From positions 54,943,677-55,007,676 of the forward strand of contig CM022302.1 of assembly GCA_011799875.1 (NCBI GenBank): DNA of 64,000 nt. The letters are read 5' to 3'. Below the pieces are notes generated by a model. The model did no database searches, had not been told where the DNA came from, and was given only the letters and a program-made list of their open reading frames with translations. The position numbers were made by a program, and so were the translations under genes. This document shows positions 1 to 14,147 of this stretch, in pieces. Position 1 is the first letter of the stretch; every line of letters begins with the position of its first letter. Source of the DNA: Thinopyrum elongatum. Lineage: Eukaryota > Streptophyta > Magnoliopsida > Poales > Poaceae.

Positions 1-795
1 CTGCACTGAAAAGTTGGCTAGAAATGGAGTGTTTACGGTAAAATTCTATGTATATCGATTAATTAATTGGCCAAAACCCGAACTCGATAATATTTGGAGG
101 TAAGGTTCCCCTTGCGTATTAAAAATCTTTATATGGTTTGGGCCACAAGCAAGTGATCCTCACCAAAGATAATGTACTAAAGCGGACGTGTGTAGGCAGT
201 AACGAGTTGTTTTGGATCTGATAAAACAATACAATACCTTTCATAGACTGCCCTCTTTTCGAAATTACTTTGGAGAACGATTCAAAGCCTTAAACATATC
301 CTCCAGTTGTATTGAATCGGTATTTGAGAGTGGTTAGCGGAGTAGGAACATCTACTGCGTCTCGTATTCGCGATTGGATATGTGCGCTTTAGTTGGGCTA
401 TATGGAACTGCAGGAACGATTGATTTTTAATGACAACATATTTTAACCTTCTTGCAGGTCATCTTAAGAGCTACGGCATTGAATCCGACAGGGTCCTTAT
501 CACTACGGAGGACTCCAGTGAGACTTTGGTACTTGGGTGCAACAGTGGGAGATGTATAGCACGGTCTTCGAATTCAAAACCCGTGTGGATGGCGGTCTCA
601 TAACGGATAGGAGTCTAGGGAATTGTCCTTTTATAACGAGTTGAGGTTATTGAGTTTTTTATGAGTTCTTTGCTCTGCTTGCGAGCTGTAATATTTCTAG
701 GACTTTGTGCTACTTCGAGACATTAATTAATGGCTGCATGTCATCGTTCAGACAGCAGAGCCGGGGGGCAAGCTCCGTTCCAAAGCAAAAAGTTG
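1..795 (+). mobile_element. LINE 3' end, extra copy
   Basis: This corresponds to the last ~800 bp of the LINE at 32,682-36,195. It begins inside the zf-RVT (zinc-binding reverse-transcriptase-associated) coding part, and the A-rich tail lies near 785-795. The reading frame is broken repeatedly by single-base indels compared with the better copy, so no protein can be read through. It is part of the 1-3,660 repeat, not an independent insertion. Confidence 0.8.
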
Positions 796-2004
796 TGTGG
801 TTTGTTCTTGTTGCGGACGCGCCACACTTGTTGCTGAAAAATGCTCATTGCAATTTCGATGTACGTACTCACCTACTGTATTTTTGTAGAGCAACAACAC
901 ACCCTCACAGCAGTTCACTGAATTACCCAGTCAGACAATTAGCAGATGATGACTGCCTAGATCGTATTTATTGCATGTTCCTGTCCATTTATTTATTTGC
1001 GGAGAGGTGGCGATGGTGCCGCCGCGGATTAGTCCAGGACGGCGTCCACCTCCACAACGCGATTTCGCTCTTGTTTCTAGGAACTAAGCCAGATAAAAGC
1101 AGTGGAGCTTTTTGTCGACAAGATGGAATTTTATTGGCTTCAGAATAAACGACACACACTAACGCCACAAACAATAACAGTTAATTTTGTATGGAGTAAT
1201 AACAAGTGAAATTGTGATCCATGACAAATAATGTTATTGTTGACGTCATCAGGCAGATGGGGTTATTTTTGACGGAGATTGATGGTGGCCTGATGAATGA
1301 ATATGGAAGTCTGGAAGGTGTATCTAGGGATGGAGATGGTGCTGATTGACCTGTGCCTATGACTACAGTTGATCGGCAAATCGTTATCTAAAATTGGCAT
1401 GGAATTTATCTTGTGTGGCTTGACAGACAATTGATCAGTGCGTCTGTCAGATAACGTAGCTAGATCAGTAAAAACATTTAGGTTCATGTACAGTCATAGA
1501 TCAAATGTGCTCTACGTACGAAGTCAAGTGATTGTGCTCTTGTTGTCTACGTGTTTTATGGTGCGTCAAGCCGATCTTTTTGGTTATCTTCTGTTATGTG
1601 TGTGCTTTGGCAATTAGTTTTAGAGTGTATTTATTTGAGCTGAGCTCGTTGATAAATGAACTGGCCATCTTTGTATCCATGGGATATGATTCCATCGCTA
1701 ATTGATGCAAGGAGGGCGCCGTGACAAAACATTTATGGAATTGGATTTGACCAATGGAATATGATTCCATCGACTAATTGAAGGCAAGCCATGCAGTGGC
1801 GGAAACTAGCAGTGGATATGTCTGGGGCTGAACAACGAGCTATCGTGATTTTTGTTACGTTGTATGAACGTCAAAGCATAAAACAAAAACCACAGGTACA
1901 GACTTCATTAACCAAAAACCTACCATAATACATTTGGGCTACACTTTGCACCGAACGCAACCTATGACAGTACAAAAAAAAACATGGAAAGTTTTTGACA
2001 CCTC

Positions 2005-2640
2005 GTTTTGACTTGGGGCTATAACGTCTTGGATTCTGGAGGCGAGCGAGTGCGTCGCGCACAGCCATTGGATACTCGATACGAGTGGGGATCTGAAGCT
2101 CCGTACTCATACAAGACGCATACAGCAGTTCGCTCGCTGAGGCCGTACCCCAGCAGCCGGTGCAGGCTGTGGTGTGTGGCAGTGCCGCTGTCTCCTCCGC
2201 AACGAAGTTCTTCGATGAACGAGAATATGTCCGGCCGCCCGCTGCCGGTGGCGAGAGGATGCCCGGCTGCGTTTACTCCAATGGGTCGACGGGCTTATCC
2301 TTTCGGATCGCAGTAGCAGTAGCAGAGACGGGCGACAGGCCTGAACCGCGGGTTGCGTACGTTACTGCTCGCGACGGTAAGCCGGCGCGACCAACCCACC
2401 ACCTCGGCCAGCCCCACGGCGGTAAATCGCCGCCCCTGTTTTCGTGCATGTATGGGCTCGCGTAGTAGCGTCCATGTCGGCGAACAGGCGCAGTTCGGCA
2501 AGGCCCATTGCGCCGTGGGAGGCTATGGCTTGGACGTCGGCCATGGAGGTCGTGTTTGAGCTTCGGATGGGGGACCACCTCAGGGAGTGCACGAGAGCTG
2601 TTCGCTGTAAAGCGAAGAGAGAGAACAGACGAAGTTAACG
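2005..2640 (-). pseudogene. Frame-broken copy of the GC-rich ORF region at 37.4-38.1 kb
   Basis: This GC-rich stretch matches 37,430-38,065 in the same orientation, with many one-base indels. The long minus-strand frame seen at 37,356-38,120 is cut here into short pieces. It is described under the better copy and adds no independent coding evidence. Confidence 0.7.
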
Positions 2641-3659
2641 GCAGTTTCCCGCGCGGCAGTTCCATCCGCTCATGTGGGCAAGTTGCCACATCAAAAGGAC
2701 GTTACAAAAACCTTTAGGGTTTTTGCTACTGTCATGAGGTGTATCCGGTTGATAAACCCACTACTATTTTTCCTCTTCATACAACTATGCCATATCATCA
2801 AGGCAGCATGTGGTGATAATTATAATTGTGTGCATCATCTGATTAATGCAACATGCCACCTCAGCAATCATGCATGGATTGTTTCATCTATTTTTTATGC
2901 ACAACATAGGACTATCACAGTTGACGCTTGGTATGAATAATGCTGGCATGTTACTCCACTTTTGTTAAAAATGGATCCTGTTTGACTTCAACAACCCAAT
3001 AGATTTCTCTTTTGAAAGACGATTGATGGGCATGCTTCATAGACTTTAGTGTTTCAAAAGATGTACCAATAAATGTATTCGTACAAGCGTTTTAGGCTTT
3101 AAATCTAGTTATGCATGGTTTACCAAGGATCCCAAGCAACGTCGGGGTATCATCTAGTCCAGTGGAAAGTGTAGCCAAAATGTAGTGGTGTCTTTATTTA
3201 TTTGCTAATGAATGGGCATGTATTGTGGTGGTTTTATGGATCGAATAGGGTAAAAAAGAATTTAAAGGGATTCTACTTATAAACTTGGCCTGAGCTACCG
3301 CCATTCTGGAGAAGCACCTCAGTGAATTTCACCGGTAAGCCTGTGATTTTTGAACTGCCGTACGATTGTATCTACTGGCGAGCGTTGTACCCGTTACTCG
3401 TGTGCCTCTCCAGGTAGATTGATGGGTGGACCTTCTTGAGTGATAGAGAACAACAGTAAAAATGACAGTTTGCATCGCCTTTTAAACAGAACCTCACATT
3501 GTTCTTATACCAGATAATCATAAAGGCCCACCACGTATAATTGATGCTATAGTGCTATTATCAGTGAAAAAATACATAAAATGACGTTGTACATAATGTT
3601 TTTCTTTCCTATATAAGCGTATGAGGATCAGGATGTATTCTTCTTCCCTTTTTCCCTGG

Positions 3660-3740
3660 CGAAAAGCCAGAAGGAAAGACTATGGATTTTCGCCAGGAGA
3701 GAGAGAAAATCCATGATCCTCATACGCTTATAATAGGAAG
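3660..3740. other. Turnaround junction between pass 1 and pass 2
   Basis: The sequence runs out to the equivalent of ~39,085 (CCTGGCGAAAA) and then resumes on the opposite strand from the equivalent of ~39,112 (CCAGAAGGAAAGACTATGG). The loop between the arms is only about 20-30 bp and contains nothing resembling an independent sequence. The 40-bp motif at the turn (GGCGAAAA, CCATAGTCTTTC, TTCTGGCTTGATTAGG) is the same one that abuts the CACTA terminus at 29,052. Confidence 0.75.
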
Positions 3741-4639
3741 AAAAAACATAGTGTACACGTCATTTAGATATTTTTCACATGATATAGCACTATTAGCATG
3801 CAATTATACGTGTGGGCTTTATGTTATCTGGTTATAAGAACAATGTGAGGTTATGGCCTAAAGGCGATGCAAAATGTCATTTTACTGTTGTTCTCTATCA
3901 CTTACGAAGGTCCCCACCCATCTTACCTGGAGAGGCAACACGAAGGAACGGTACAACGCTCGCCAGTAATAAAATCGTACGGCAGTACAAAAATCACACG
4001 GCTACACGGTGAAATTCACTGAGGTGCTTGCTCCAGAATGGGCGGGTAGCTCAGCAAGTTATAAGTAGAATCCCTTGAAATCTTATACAGATTCAGATCC
4101 ATAAAACCACCAAACACTGCATCATTAGCAAATAAAAAAAAAGAAACCACAGATAATTTTGGCTACACTTTCCACTGGACTAGATGATACCCCCGCACGT
4201 TGCTGTGGATCCTTGGTAAAACCGATGCATAAATAGATGTTAAAAGCCATAAACTATTGTAAAATAAATTTATTGGGACATATTTGAAAACAATAAAGTC
4301 TTGAAGCATGCCATCAAATGTAATATCAAAAGAGAAATCTTTGGGTTGTTGAAGTTCAAACAGGATACCATTTTTAACAAAAGGAGTAGAACATGACCAG
4401 CATATATTCACACCAAGCGTCCAACTGTGATAGTCTATGTGTGCATAAAAAAAATATGAACAATCCATGCATGATTGCTGAGTGGTGGCATGGTGCATGC
4501 AATAGATGAGTGCACAACAAATTATACTACTATAACACAATGCATGACTTGATGATATGGCATATTGTGAAGAGAAAATAGATGTGGTTACAACCGGATA
4601 ACACGTCATGACAGTAGCAAAACACTGAAAGTTTTTGGA

Positions 4640-5460
4640 ACGTCCTTTTGATGTGGCAATTGCCACATGGCGATGGAACTGACCGCGCAGGGAACGGCCG
4701 TTAACTTCGTCTTGTTTCTCTCTCTACGCGTTACAGCGAACAGCTCTCGTTGCACTCCCCTGGAGGTGGTCCACCCATCCGAAGCTCAACACGACCTCCA
4801 TGGCCGGCGTCCAAGCCAAGCCTCCCACGGCGTCGCAATGGCTTGCCGAACTGGCGCGTGTTCGCCGACATGGACGCGACTACGCGAGCCCATACTGCAC
4901 GAAACAGGGGCCGGCGAGTTACCGGTGGGGCGTTGCCGAGGTGGTGGCGTTGGTCGCGCCGGCTTCACCGTCGCGAGCAGTAACGTACGCAACCCGCGGT
5001 TCAGCGCCTGCTCGCCCGTCCTCTGCTACTGCTACTGCGATCCGGAAAGGAAGAAGCCCGTCGACCAGTGGAGCACAGCCGGCTCCTCTCGCCACCGGCA
5101 GAGGGCGGCCGGACATATTCTCGTTCATCGAAGACTTCGTGGAGGGGGAGACAGCGGCACGGCCACACAAACCACAGCCTGCACCGGCTGCTGGGGTAGG
5201 CTCAGCGAGCGAACTGCTGTTGGTCTGTATGAGTACGGAGCTTCAGATCCCTCATCGGATCGAGATCCAATGGCTGTTGCGCGCGCACTCGCGCCGCCTC
5301 CAGATCCAGACGTTATATGCCCCAAGTCAAAACGAGGTTCAAAAAACTTCCAGTTTTTTTGTCATGGTCATAGGTTGCGTTTCGGTGCAAAGTGTAGCCA
5401 AATGTATTATGGTAGGGTTTGGTTAATGAATGGTCTGTACTGTGGTTGTTTATGGCTTTG
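4640..5460 (+). pseudogene. Second copy of the GC-rich ORF region, inverted
   Basis: This is the reverse complement of 37,290-38,105. An open frame of 264 codons (4,667-5,461) survives here in a different register from the 254-codon frame in the right arm, because indels move the frame. That the long frame changes between copies is a warning that neither may be a real protein. No recognised domain. Confidence 0.6.
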
Positions 5461-6545
5461 ACTTTTCAACAAATACAAAAAATCACGATAGCTCGTTGTT
5501 CAGCCCCAGACTAGCCACTGCTAGTTTCCGCACTGCATAGGCTTGCCTTTCAATTAGCGATGGATCATATTCCCATGGGTCAATCCAATGCCACTAAATG
5601 TTTGTCACGGTCCCCTCCTTGCATCAATTAGCGATGGATCATATTACCCATGGATACAAAGATGCAAGCTCATTTATCAACGAGCTCAGCTCAATAAATA
5701 CCACTATAAAAACAGATTGACAAGCACAAACAGAAACAGAAGATAACACAAAAAGATCGTCCCTTGACTACACCATAAACAAGTAGCACAACAAGAGCAC
5801 AATCACTCTGACTTCGTACGTAGAGAAAATTTGATCTATTGACTGTACAGAAAACTAAATGTTCTTTACTGATCTAGCTACGTTATCTGACAGACGCCAC
5901 TGATCATTGTCTGTCAAGCCACACAAGATAAATTCCATGCCAATTTTGATAACGATTTTGCCGATCAACTGTAGTCATACACAGCGTCAATCAGCACCAT
6001 CTCCAGCCAGATACACCTGCCAGACTTCCATATTCATGTCATCAGCCACCATATCATCCGTCAAAATAACCCCATCTGCATGATGACATGTCAACAATAA
6101 AATTTTTTGTCATGGATCCACATTTCACTTGTATCTACTCCATACAAAAATTAACTGTTATTGTTGTGGCGGTTAGTGTGTGCTCGTTATTCTGAGCCAT
6201 AAAATCCATCCTTTGTCGACAAAAAGCTCCACTGCTTTTATCTGGCTTAGTTCAAAGAACAAAGCAGCGCAATCCGCGTTGTTGGAGGTGGACGCGCGTC
6301 TGACTAATCAGCGGCGAGCACCATCGCCACTCTCATCAAACTAAATAATGGACAGAACATGCAAGAATCGCATCTAGGCACGTAAGCATCTGCTAATGTC
6401 TGAACTGGTAATTCAGTGAACTGCTGTGAGGGTGTGTTGTTGCTCTACAAAAATACATGGTGAGTACGTACATCGAAATTGCCAAGGAGCATTTTCAGCA
6501 ACAAGTTTGTCTCTTCTCTTCAAAAGAAAACAACCACAACAAACT

Positions 6546-9500
6546 TTTTTTTTGGAAAAGGAGCTTGCCCCCGGTCTCTGCGTCTGAACGATGCATGCAG
6601 CCATATTATTAATAGTCTCGAAGTAGCACAAAGTCTAGAAATATTACAGCTCGCAAGCAGAGCAAAGACTCATAAAAAACTCAATACCTCAACCGGATTA
6701 TAAAAGGACAAGATCCCTAGACCCTATCCTGTTATGAGACCGCCATCCAAACGGTTGAATATAGACCGTGCTCATCTCCCATGATTGCACCCAGTAACCA
6801 AGGCTCACTGGAGTCCTAGTAGTGAGTAAGGACCATGTACGGATTCATGCCGTAGCTCTGAAGAACCTGCAAGAAGGTTAAAATATGTTGTCTATTAAAA
6901 ATCATATCGTTCCTGCAGTTCCATATAGCCCAAAGAAGCGCACATATTCCAATCCGAATACGAGACGCAGTAGTATGTTCTACTCCAGCTAACCACGTCT
7001 CAAATAACGATTCATACTAACTGGAGGAATAATGTTGAAGGCTATATGAATCGTTCGCCAAAGTATAATTTCGAAAGAGGCAGTCTATGAAAGGTATTGT
7101 ATTGTTTATCATGTCACAAAAACAACATCGTGTACTGCCTACACACCGTCGCTTTAGTAAATTATCTTTGGTGAGGATCATAGATCCTGCTTGTGGACAA
7201 ACCATATAAGATTTTTAATACGCAAGGGAACCTTACCTTCCAAATATGTATCGATTTCGGGGTTGGGCCAGAATTAATTAGATCGATATACATAGTATTT
7301 TACCGTAAACACTCCATTTCAGCCAACTTTCAGTGCAGCGAATCAGGTTGGTCGGATAATTGAACCTCATCAGTCTCCGTACCAAGTGATTAGGAGTTTC
7401 AGCTCCCAACTAAGATCGCCTAAACTGAATATTCAAGGGTACCGATTGTAATACTGTGCCACGTAATCCTCCTTACGCTGTACATATTATATAAGGTGGG
7501 GTATTGTAGGCTAGTGGCGTCTCCCCTAACCACGTATCCTCCCAAAAATTGTTGTCATTTTCATTGACAACAAAGAATTTGACCCTACGAAAGAACAAAT
7601 CTTCGTTCTCATAAGCCCTTCCAGAATGGCGAATCATTAGGTCTCGCGGGTAACTGAGGTAATAGTTTCGATTGCAAATATTTTGTTGGGCTATATATTG
7701 TGCCCACATACCATCATTCTCTGCTGATAACTATACACCATTACATGTGGCAATTTATTCTTATTTTCAGGTTCTCAATGCCGAGACACCCTGGTCCTTA
7801 GGTTGGCAGATGATATCCATCGTGCGAGGCGATACTTTTCTTAGCCTCATCTGACTGCCAGAAAAAATGAGATCGAAAAACGTCTAGTCTTGTCCGTACA
7901 CACTGGTTACTTCAGAAGAAAGATAACAGGAACATCGGCATACTAGTAAGTACTGAATAATGAGCAAAAACGACCTCATACGACATTAGCTTGCCTTCCA
8001 GCAGTAAGCTTTTTTTCAATTCGATCTTCGATGCATTTCATCTTTATTAGTAAGTTTGCGATGATGAATCGGTATGCCCAATAACTAAAGGGCAAGGAAC
8101 CCAATTCACAACAGACAATTGTCTATATGCATCTTGCTCCTCTTTGGCCCTATCAAAGCAGAACAATTCGCTCTTGTGAAATTGATTTTATTCCCGAACA
8201 ATTGTTCAAAGAGGCATAACACCAGCTCATTATTCCGAGCTTTGCAGGTCATGTTCCATGAAAAGATAGTGTCGTCGGCATACTGTAAGATGAATAGTGA
8301 AACCCCCTCAACTAGAGAGGAACAAGTCCATCAACTTGACCGTTCTCCTTGGCCCTGCATATAAGAACGGTCAGCATACCGCTACTATATTAAATAGAGA
8401 GGAGACATCGAATCCCCTTGTCTCAAGCCCTTATGAGTCTGAAAAGTGACCGATATATCATTAACCTTTATCCGATATACCTTTTGGAGAAGAGAACCCA
8501 CTGGTTCCGCCATGCCTCATTAAAACCATTCGTGCGCATTGCCTGTTGAAGGAAAGACACTAACTTTATCATATGCTTCTGAAATCCACTTTGAAGATAA
8601 ACCCCATCTAGTTTCTCGAATGAATTTCATGGGAGAGTGTTCAGTAGGACAACAACCCCTTCTAGGATATGTCTCATGGCAGATGATGGAGAAGTCGTCT
8701 GACTCGGTTGCACCACCGAATGTGCGATCCGTGTCAGTCGATGTACCCACCTTGTGAATATTTTGAAACTCACATTCAGAAGACAAAATTGGCCTGAAAC
8801 TGCTCGATATGAACCGCTACTTCTTTCTTTGGCAACAGCGTGATCATACCAAGTTGAGATGAACGGTTGAGTGACCGTTAAAAAAATCATGAAACATAGG
8901 ATAAGATCAACTTAATAATATGCAAACATTTCATAGAATTCTGCAGGAAACCCATCTGGTCCCGGTGCTTTATTCGGTTCATTTGTGATATTGCATCGAG
9001 AAACTCTTTCTCAGTAAACGGTGCAGAGAGAATCTCATTCTCCCCAGACCGAAGTTGAGGAATCTCCAATAACAGACTCATCCATGGAAACCGTACTCCT
9101 GCCGGAGGCCCGAAAATTTGTATATATTAGTTGCAAATATACTATTGAGATTCTCATGACCAGCAGGTCCTTTGTCCTGTTCAAGCTGGATGATTTTCTT
9201 CTTCCTATGTTTACCGTTCGCAATCATGTGAAAGAATTGTATATTGTCATCCCTTGGACAACTTGAGAACCTTAGCACGCAATGACCATTTGAGTTTTCT
9301 TCTCTAAGAAGAGCGCGTAGGCTTTGCTCAGCTTTGGATTTCGTGGCCTGTTTCTGCCACATCGAGCAGGTTCACTTCGCTTTTGATCCAAAGCATCGAT
9401 CAATTGGGTGAGTCTTTCTTTTTATTGTTTGTAAATTCCACTCTCGTTTCTGGCCAACCCCGCAAAATTGTCTTAGATGCCTAATCTTGTCTTCCACTTC

Positions 9501-9980
9501 TCTACACTCGATCGTCCACTAATGGCTTCGCCCATTCTCATGCCACGATGGCCCATGAAGTTCTCTTTCTCAAACCAACTCAGTTCGAAAGAGAAAGTGT
9601 TTTTGTTACCAATATGTGTTGCGTCTCCCAAGTCTACTAGCATTGGTGTGTGGTCGAGATTGCCCTCTGATCGCGTGCACTGACACCAGTGGGTTTTCTG
9701 TTCCCATTCACATTAGCGAGCACCCTATCCACATTCTCATAAGTTGGAGTGGGGTAACGAATTGGCCCATGTGAACTGCCTACCTGTGAGTTCAATCTCC
9801 CTCAGACAGAGACTCTCAATACATGTTGAACATTAGGGACCAATGTATCAAAATTGTCGTTGTTCTTCTCATTCTTCTTGAAAATATTAAAATCCCCTCC
9901 AACTAGGACTGGGAGTCTTTCATCCCCAACAGATCTTACCAATCAACTAGGGAATCAGGTTTAAGTTCGGGTTGGGCGTG
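6546..9980 (-). mobile_element. LINE, inverted noisy copy
   Basis: This is the reverse complement of the LINE at 32,682-36,195, including the A tail (poly-T from 6,546) and both copies of the flanking ACAAACT target duplication (6,539-6,545 and 9,981-9,987). Single-base indels chop the RT frame into pieces shorter than 100 codons, whereas the right-arm copy keeps 356 codons. The identical insertion boundaries and TSD show that it is the same insertion event seen twice. Confidence 0.88.
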
Positions 9981-11697
9981 ACAAACTAAAAAACTAATTA
10001 AAGAAGAAACAAGAAGAGACCGCTGGCATGGCACGCGTGAACATCTTCAGTTCAGGATGTCGACAGGCCGGCCGGTGACGAGAGTGCCATCGCCATTGCA
10101 GTCACACAAGGCACTCTGTTTCACTTCACGGAGCGAGGAGAGTGAAGGATCTGCAGGAATTTGGACATTTGGAAGGGCCTTTCTCCTTGATTCAACATAC
10201 CTGACAAGTTCCATGCCACACACTTGCAGTTGTAGCAAAAGCAGGTACAGAGATTGGCAGCCATACAACATGATCAGAATCACATACTGGTCACATATAC
10301 CTTAGTTAACCTACTGAGAAAACTAAGCGTTTAATGCTCTTGCTACCTAATCTGACAAGCTCACCTATGGTTGCCAGATCAAGGCACACAAGATAAAAGA
10401 TGGCCAATTACAACGAAACAGAGCCAAAAGAACCCCACTAAGAACAACTTAGTTGTTATCGTGAGTCTCATCACAACATCACCCCAACATCCCAAATCCT
10501 CAAACAAGCCGGACTCCAGCATTCTCATTAGCATTACTTTGATGGCAGGCGTGAGCTTGCAGCACGCCTTGTTCCAACGTCTCCTTTTCAGCTCATGTTC
10601 CAAAACCTATCCAATATGTCAAAATTAAGTGTATTCAAATTGTAATATTCAACAACTTGTGATAAAGAGGAACAAAACGTAGGTCTTAGCATCGCAACAC
10701 TCCGTACATTTCTTACAGGAAAATCACGGTAGAAAAGCTGAGATTCAATATTAAGATATTAAATCAAACCACATGGAAGAAGGCATGTAACAAAGTTAAA
10801 TGAATCCTAAAAAAAACTTAAAGCTGTAAAACAATTGGTGGATTCATTTTTCAGGACTTCACAGAACAAATTTCTACTTTAACAGGAAAATAAACCAGGG
10901 GTCCCAGTAGCAACAGTGAACAAACTATACTCCCTGAGTGATCTTGGATCATTAAGGGTCCATATGGAATACAATTACAAGGCTACGTTCCCAGCAAATG
11001 AGAAGGCGCGAGCGGCGTCCGCTCGCATCGCGCTGACGCATTTCTGCCTAAATTTAAGCCGCAAATGGGTTGGCGCGGACGCGAAGCGGACGCGTTTTGC
11101 GAATGTGTCGGCTCGTTTGGCTCCACTTTTCTCGGCCGACCCAAACGGACGGCGGCGAACGAAATAGGTACCCGCGCTGGAGTTGCTCTAATTGCTTTAG
11201 GTCTGGTTTACTATGGTACTTAGTGGGCAGTTCGTGGGAACTAGGTGATTCCTTCCATGAATTTGGTGTCTGTTTAGTTTCTAGATTAAAAGTTTGGCGT
11301 TAAAACACAAAGGAAAGATAACACACTTAAGAACACATGGAAAAAGTTGCTAAAAATATTTGAAATTGGTTCACCCAATTACAAGTCACTGGTGTGGAGG
11401 CGTGTGGAAAGTGTTGTAAATATTTGAAAATCGATCTCGTTGGTACATGCTGTGCTTAGACGATCTTTCCGTGACCAGTACCGATTAACCACATATGGGC
11501 ACTTGATGGCCCTGAGCATGGGACCGGATTATAAAATACAGCAGAGGCTGTTGTGCCACTACATCGACTACACTAAGTGGAATAACTTGGTTCTGTACGC
11601 AAAAGAATTGTCCCATATACTTACCACCTTTAAATCGACAGTTCACTGATCCATATGTATGCATAGCACTGGACGCCGTGCACAAAGAAACAGTTTT

Positions 11698-13570
11698 CGT
11701 AGTTCCTAGCTGCCTAGGCTACATATACATATGCGAATCCCCTCGTAAATTTAGATCGAAAGCAATAATGACACTAGGCGCGACGAGCGCATCAGTTTTG
11801 CAACCAATCTCGCCCAATCTGCGTACGTGACATTTCCAGCCGGCGGGTAGGAATCAATTGCCTACTGCATCCGGCAGCCGGAAAAGATGATAAAGAAGAA
11901 GATGCTCAATTTGTACATGCTCGTAGTTCAGGGCAAAACCACCGGCTAGCAGCGCAACGGAGAGGCAGCTCGGGGCAGCTCATCGTGCTGTTGGAAAGTA
12001 CTCGACGACTCTTTGGGGCCTGCGCCAACACCTCGCTGAAAGCTTGTTAGAGATGCCAGTCTTCAACTTAAGTTCCCCAATACATCCCATTCATACCGTG
12101 GAAATCAAGAATAAAAATGTTGTGCCCTTCCCGCCAGATGATCAGTACCACCTACTGGACTTTCTTGTGTTCTTCTCTTAGCAGGAGACGGAGTTAGCAC
12201 TGCCTGTATCACTATATGATACTTGAGGAGGAAATATCTATTTATCGACATAGAGTATGCATGGCTTGTGAGAGGACGTCATAAAAGATATGAATAAATA
12301 TAGCACCTTTTTCTGCAAACTGTGGCTAGTCCAAACATATTGTTGCCTCTTTTAGAGCAACTTAACAGACTCGCCCGTATCCGCGCCCTCCATAATGCGT
12401 ATATGAGCACTCCAGAATGCGCAAACATGAATCGCCATAATAGTCTCCAAGATGTTGCTTCATGTGGGTCTTATTTTCAATGGCTTAACACCATCTATTT
12501 TCATCCCCATCTCATCAAACAGCAATTGAGGCGTTGGAACTTGATTTCAACATCAATTTTAATATGATTTTAACAATGTATTAATACTAACCTCTAAAAT
12601 GATTTAAAGGTTTGAAAACATAGTTTCGTCCCATCAAGTTCGTCTCTCCTCTGTTTGAAGTGAACATGCATGCAGATGCTACTTGGGCGGCTTCACTTCT
12701 GCCGTCACGGTCTATGAACTTCGTGTATCGTTGATGATGCGGGCTTGGCGGCAACTTTGAAGCATTGCATAGACGCGAGGTCAATTTATACGTAGGCTGA
12801 GTCCAATATGCGGGCAACCAGGTTAGTAGGGGGGATGAGAAGGCGGGTGTGGTCAAAAGTGATTCAGCTTACGGAGCACGTCCTCCTTGACCCAGTCGAA
12901 AGATTCCCAAGACCTCTAGTGAGAACTCCCTCTTGGCATGGCCCTCTTCGATCTCGACAGGTGAAGCTATGTGGAGGGGCATCAGGGCATGGCGAGGGTG
13001 GTGCGTCTGAAGAGGGGAAGACAAGGGAGAAATTGGCGGTGGCAAGGAGGGAGATGGGTACTACACGGTGATCATGAAAGATAATGAATAGGTGGTGTCG
13101 GCGTCGACGGAGTGGACCAGGTTAATATTGATGAAGGCGGCGTGCTCTAGCGGGGAAACACGGCAAAATCGGAGCACCACATGAGGGAAAAGGTGTGAAA
13201 TGGCTCCATTAGCTAATGTGTGCCCTTCCCAGTGAGAAAAGCAACTCACCATTGGCAGAAGTGGAGAGGGTAAGGGTACAAATAGGAAAAAAAGTAGGCA
13301 ATCCACTGAGCACAGCATCGGCGACAGTATCCCCAAATTAGCCACCTAACCTACGATGAACACATAGCACATAAATGTTGCAACACTCCATGACAACGCC
13401 TTCAAGAAGGAACAACCACACCAGCGTCGATGTTGACTGGTTAACCAGATGTCAGAGCAAAGGCTATCATCCTGAAACGATCTTCAAACCAACAACTTAG
13501 AAAAGGTAACAAACGTAGACGTCAACTCTGCCTAATCAAGCCAGAATGAAAGACTATGGGTTTCGCCCGG
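11698..13570 (-). repeat. Inverted copy of the block at 29,052-30,937
   Basis: This is the reverse complement of the duplicated gene block of the right arm. The 129-codon ORF homologue lies near 12,607-13,010 on the minus strand and carries the same in-frame TAG after the Glu-Phe-Ser codons (seen here as CTAGTGAGAA near 12,917). Sharing that lesion shows common origin with the right-arm copy, which is distinct from the intact paralogue at 39,661-40,050. Confidence 0.8.
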
Positions 13571-14147
13571 CACTAGGTAGAAAAGGCCATTTGTCCCGGT
13601 TCCAAGAGGCCATTTGTCCCGTTCTGGAACCGGGACTAAAGGGTCGGACTAAAGCCCATATCTTTAGTACGCCCGTTCGCCTACGAACCGGGACGGATGG
13701 GGCTCCACGTGGCCGCTGCGGCTTGCCTAGGAGAGGAGGGCATTTTGTCCGGTTGGTAGACACCAACGGACCAAAAAGCGTCCACGCATCAGCAGTTCAG
13801 GAGCTGGGGTTTTAATTTTTTTTTGAAAGGGGGGGGGAGGGGAGGGTTTGGGGGTTTGGAAGGTAATTTAGGGTGGGTTTATATATTGTTGTTACCTAGC
13901 TAATAGAGAGAAGTGTCCTCTCTTACTCCGTGCTTGGTCGACGCTACGTAACTATACGTTAGAGAGGACTCGACACACTAGCTAGTAAGCAAATGAAAGG
14001 AAACCATTAAGTAAAAAAGATCGTTCATGAACATATACAAAGAGAAGTGATCGACCTCTCTTTCTCTGACAGATTGGTCGAAAACAAGTTTTCGTATATC
14101 TATCGATGCACTAGCTACATATATACAATATAAGATCTCTACAATCC

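Larger units (their letters stand above)
1..3660 (+). repeat. Third, noisy copy of the outer right arm (matches 35,397-39,085)
   Basis: This stretch matches 35,397-39,085 in the same orientation and the reverse complement of about 3,740-7,336. The match is collinear from the first base. Differences are mostly one-base insertions or losses, often in runs of A, T or G (for example the start has CTGAAAAGTTGG where the other copies have CTGAAAGTTGG). It contains the LINE 3' end, the unassigned region after it and the GC-rich ORF region. Errors here are not those of the 3,740-7,336 copy, so both look like independent noisy reads of the sequence preserved at 35.4-39.1 kb. No separate genes should be called. 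Confidence 0.9.

Noticed and set aside
13571..13800. Tandem short hairpins as a possible transcription-factor array
   Set aside because: They are the known type of CACTA subterminal repeat and mirror 28,845-29,040.
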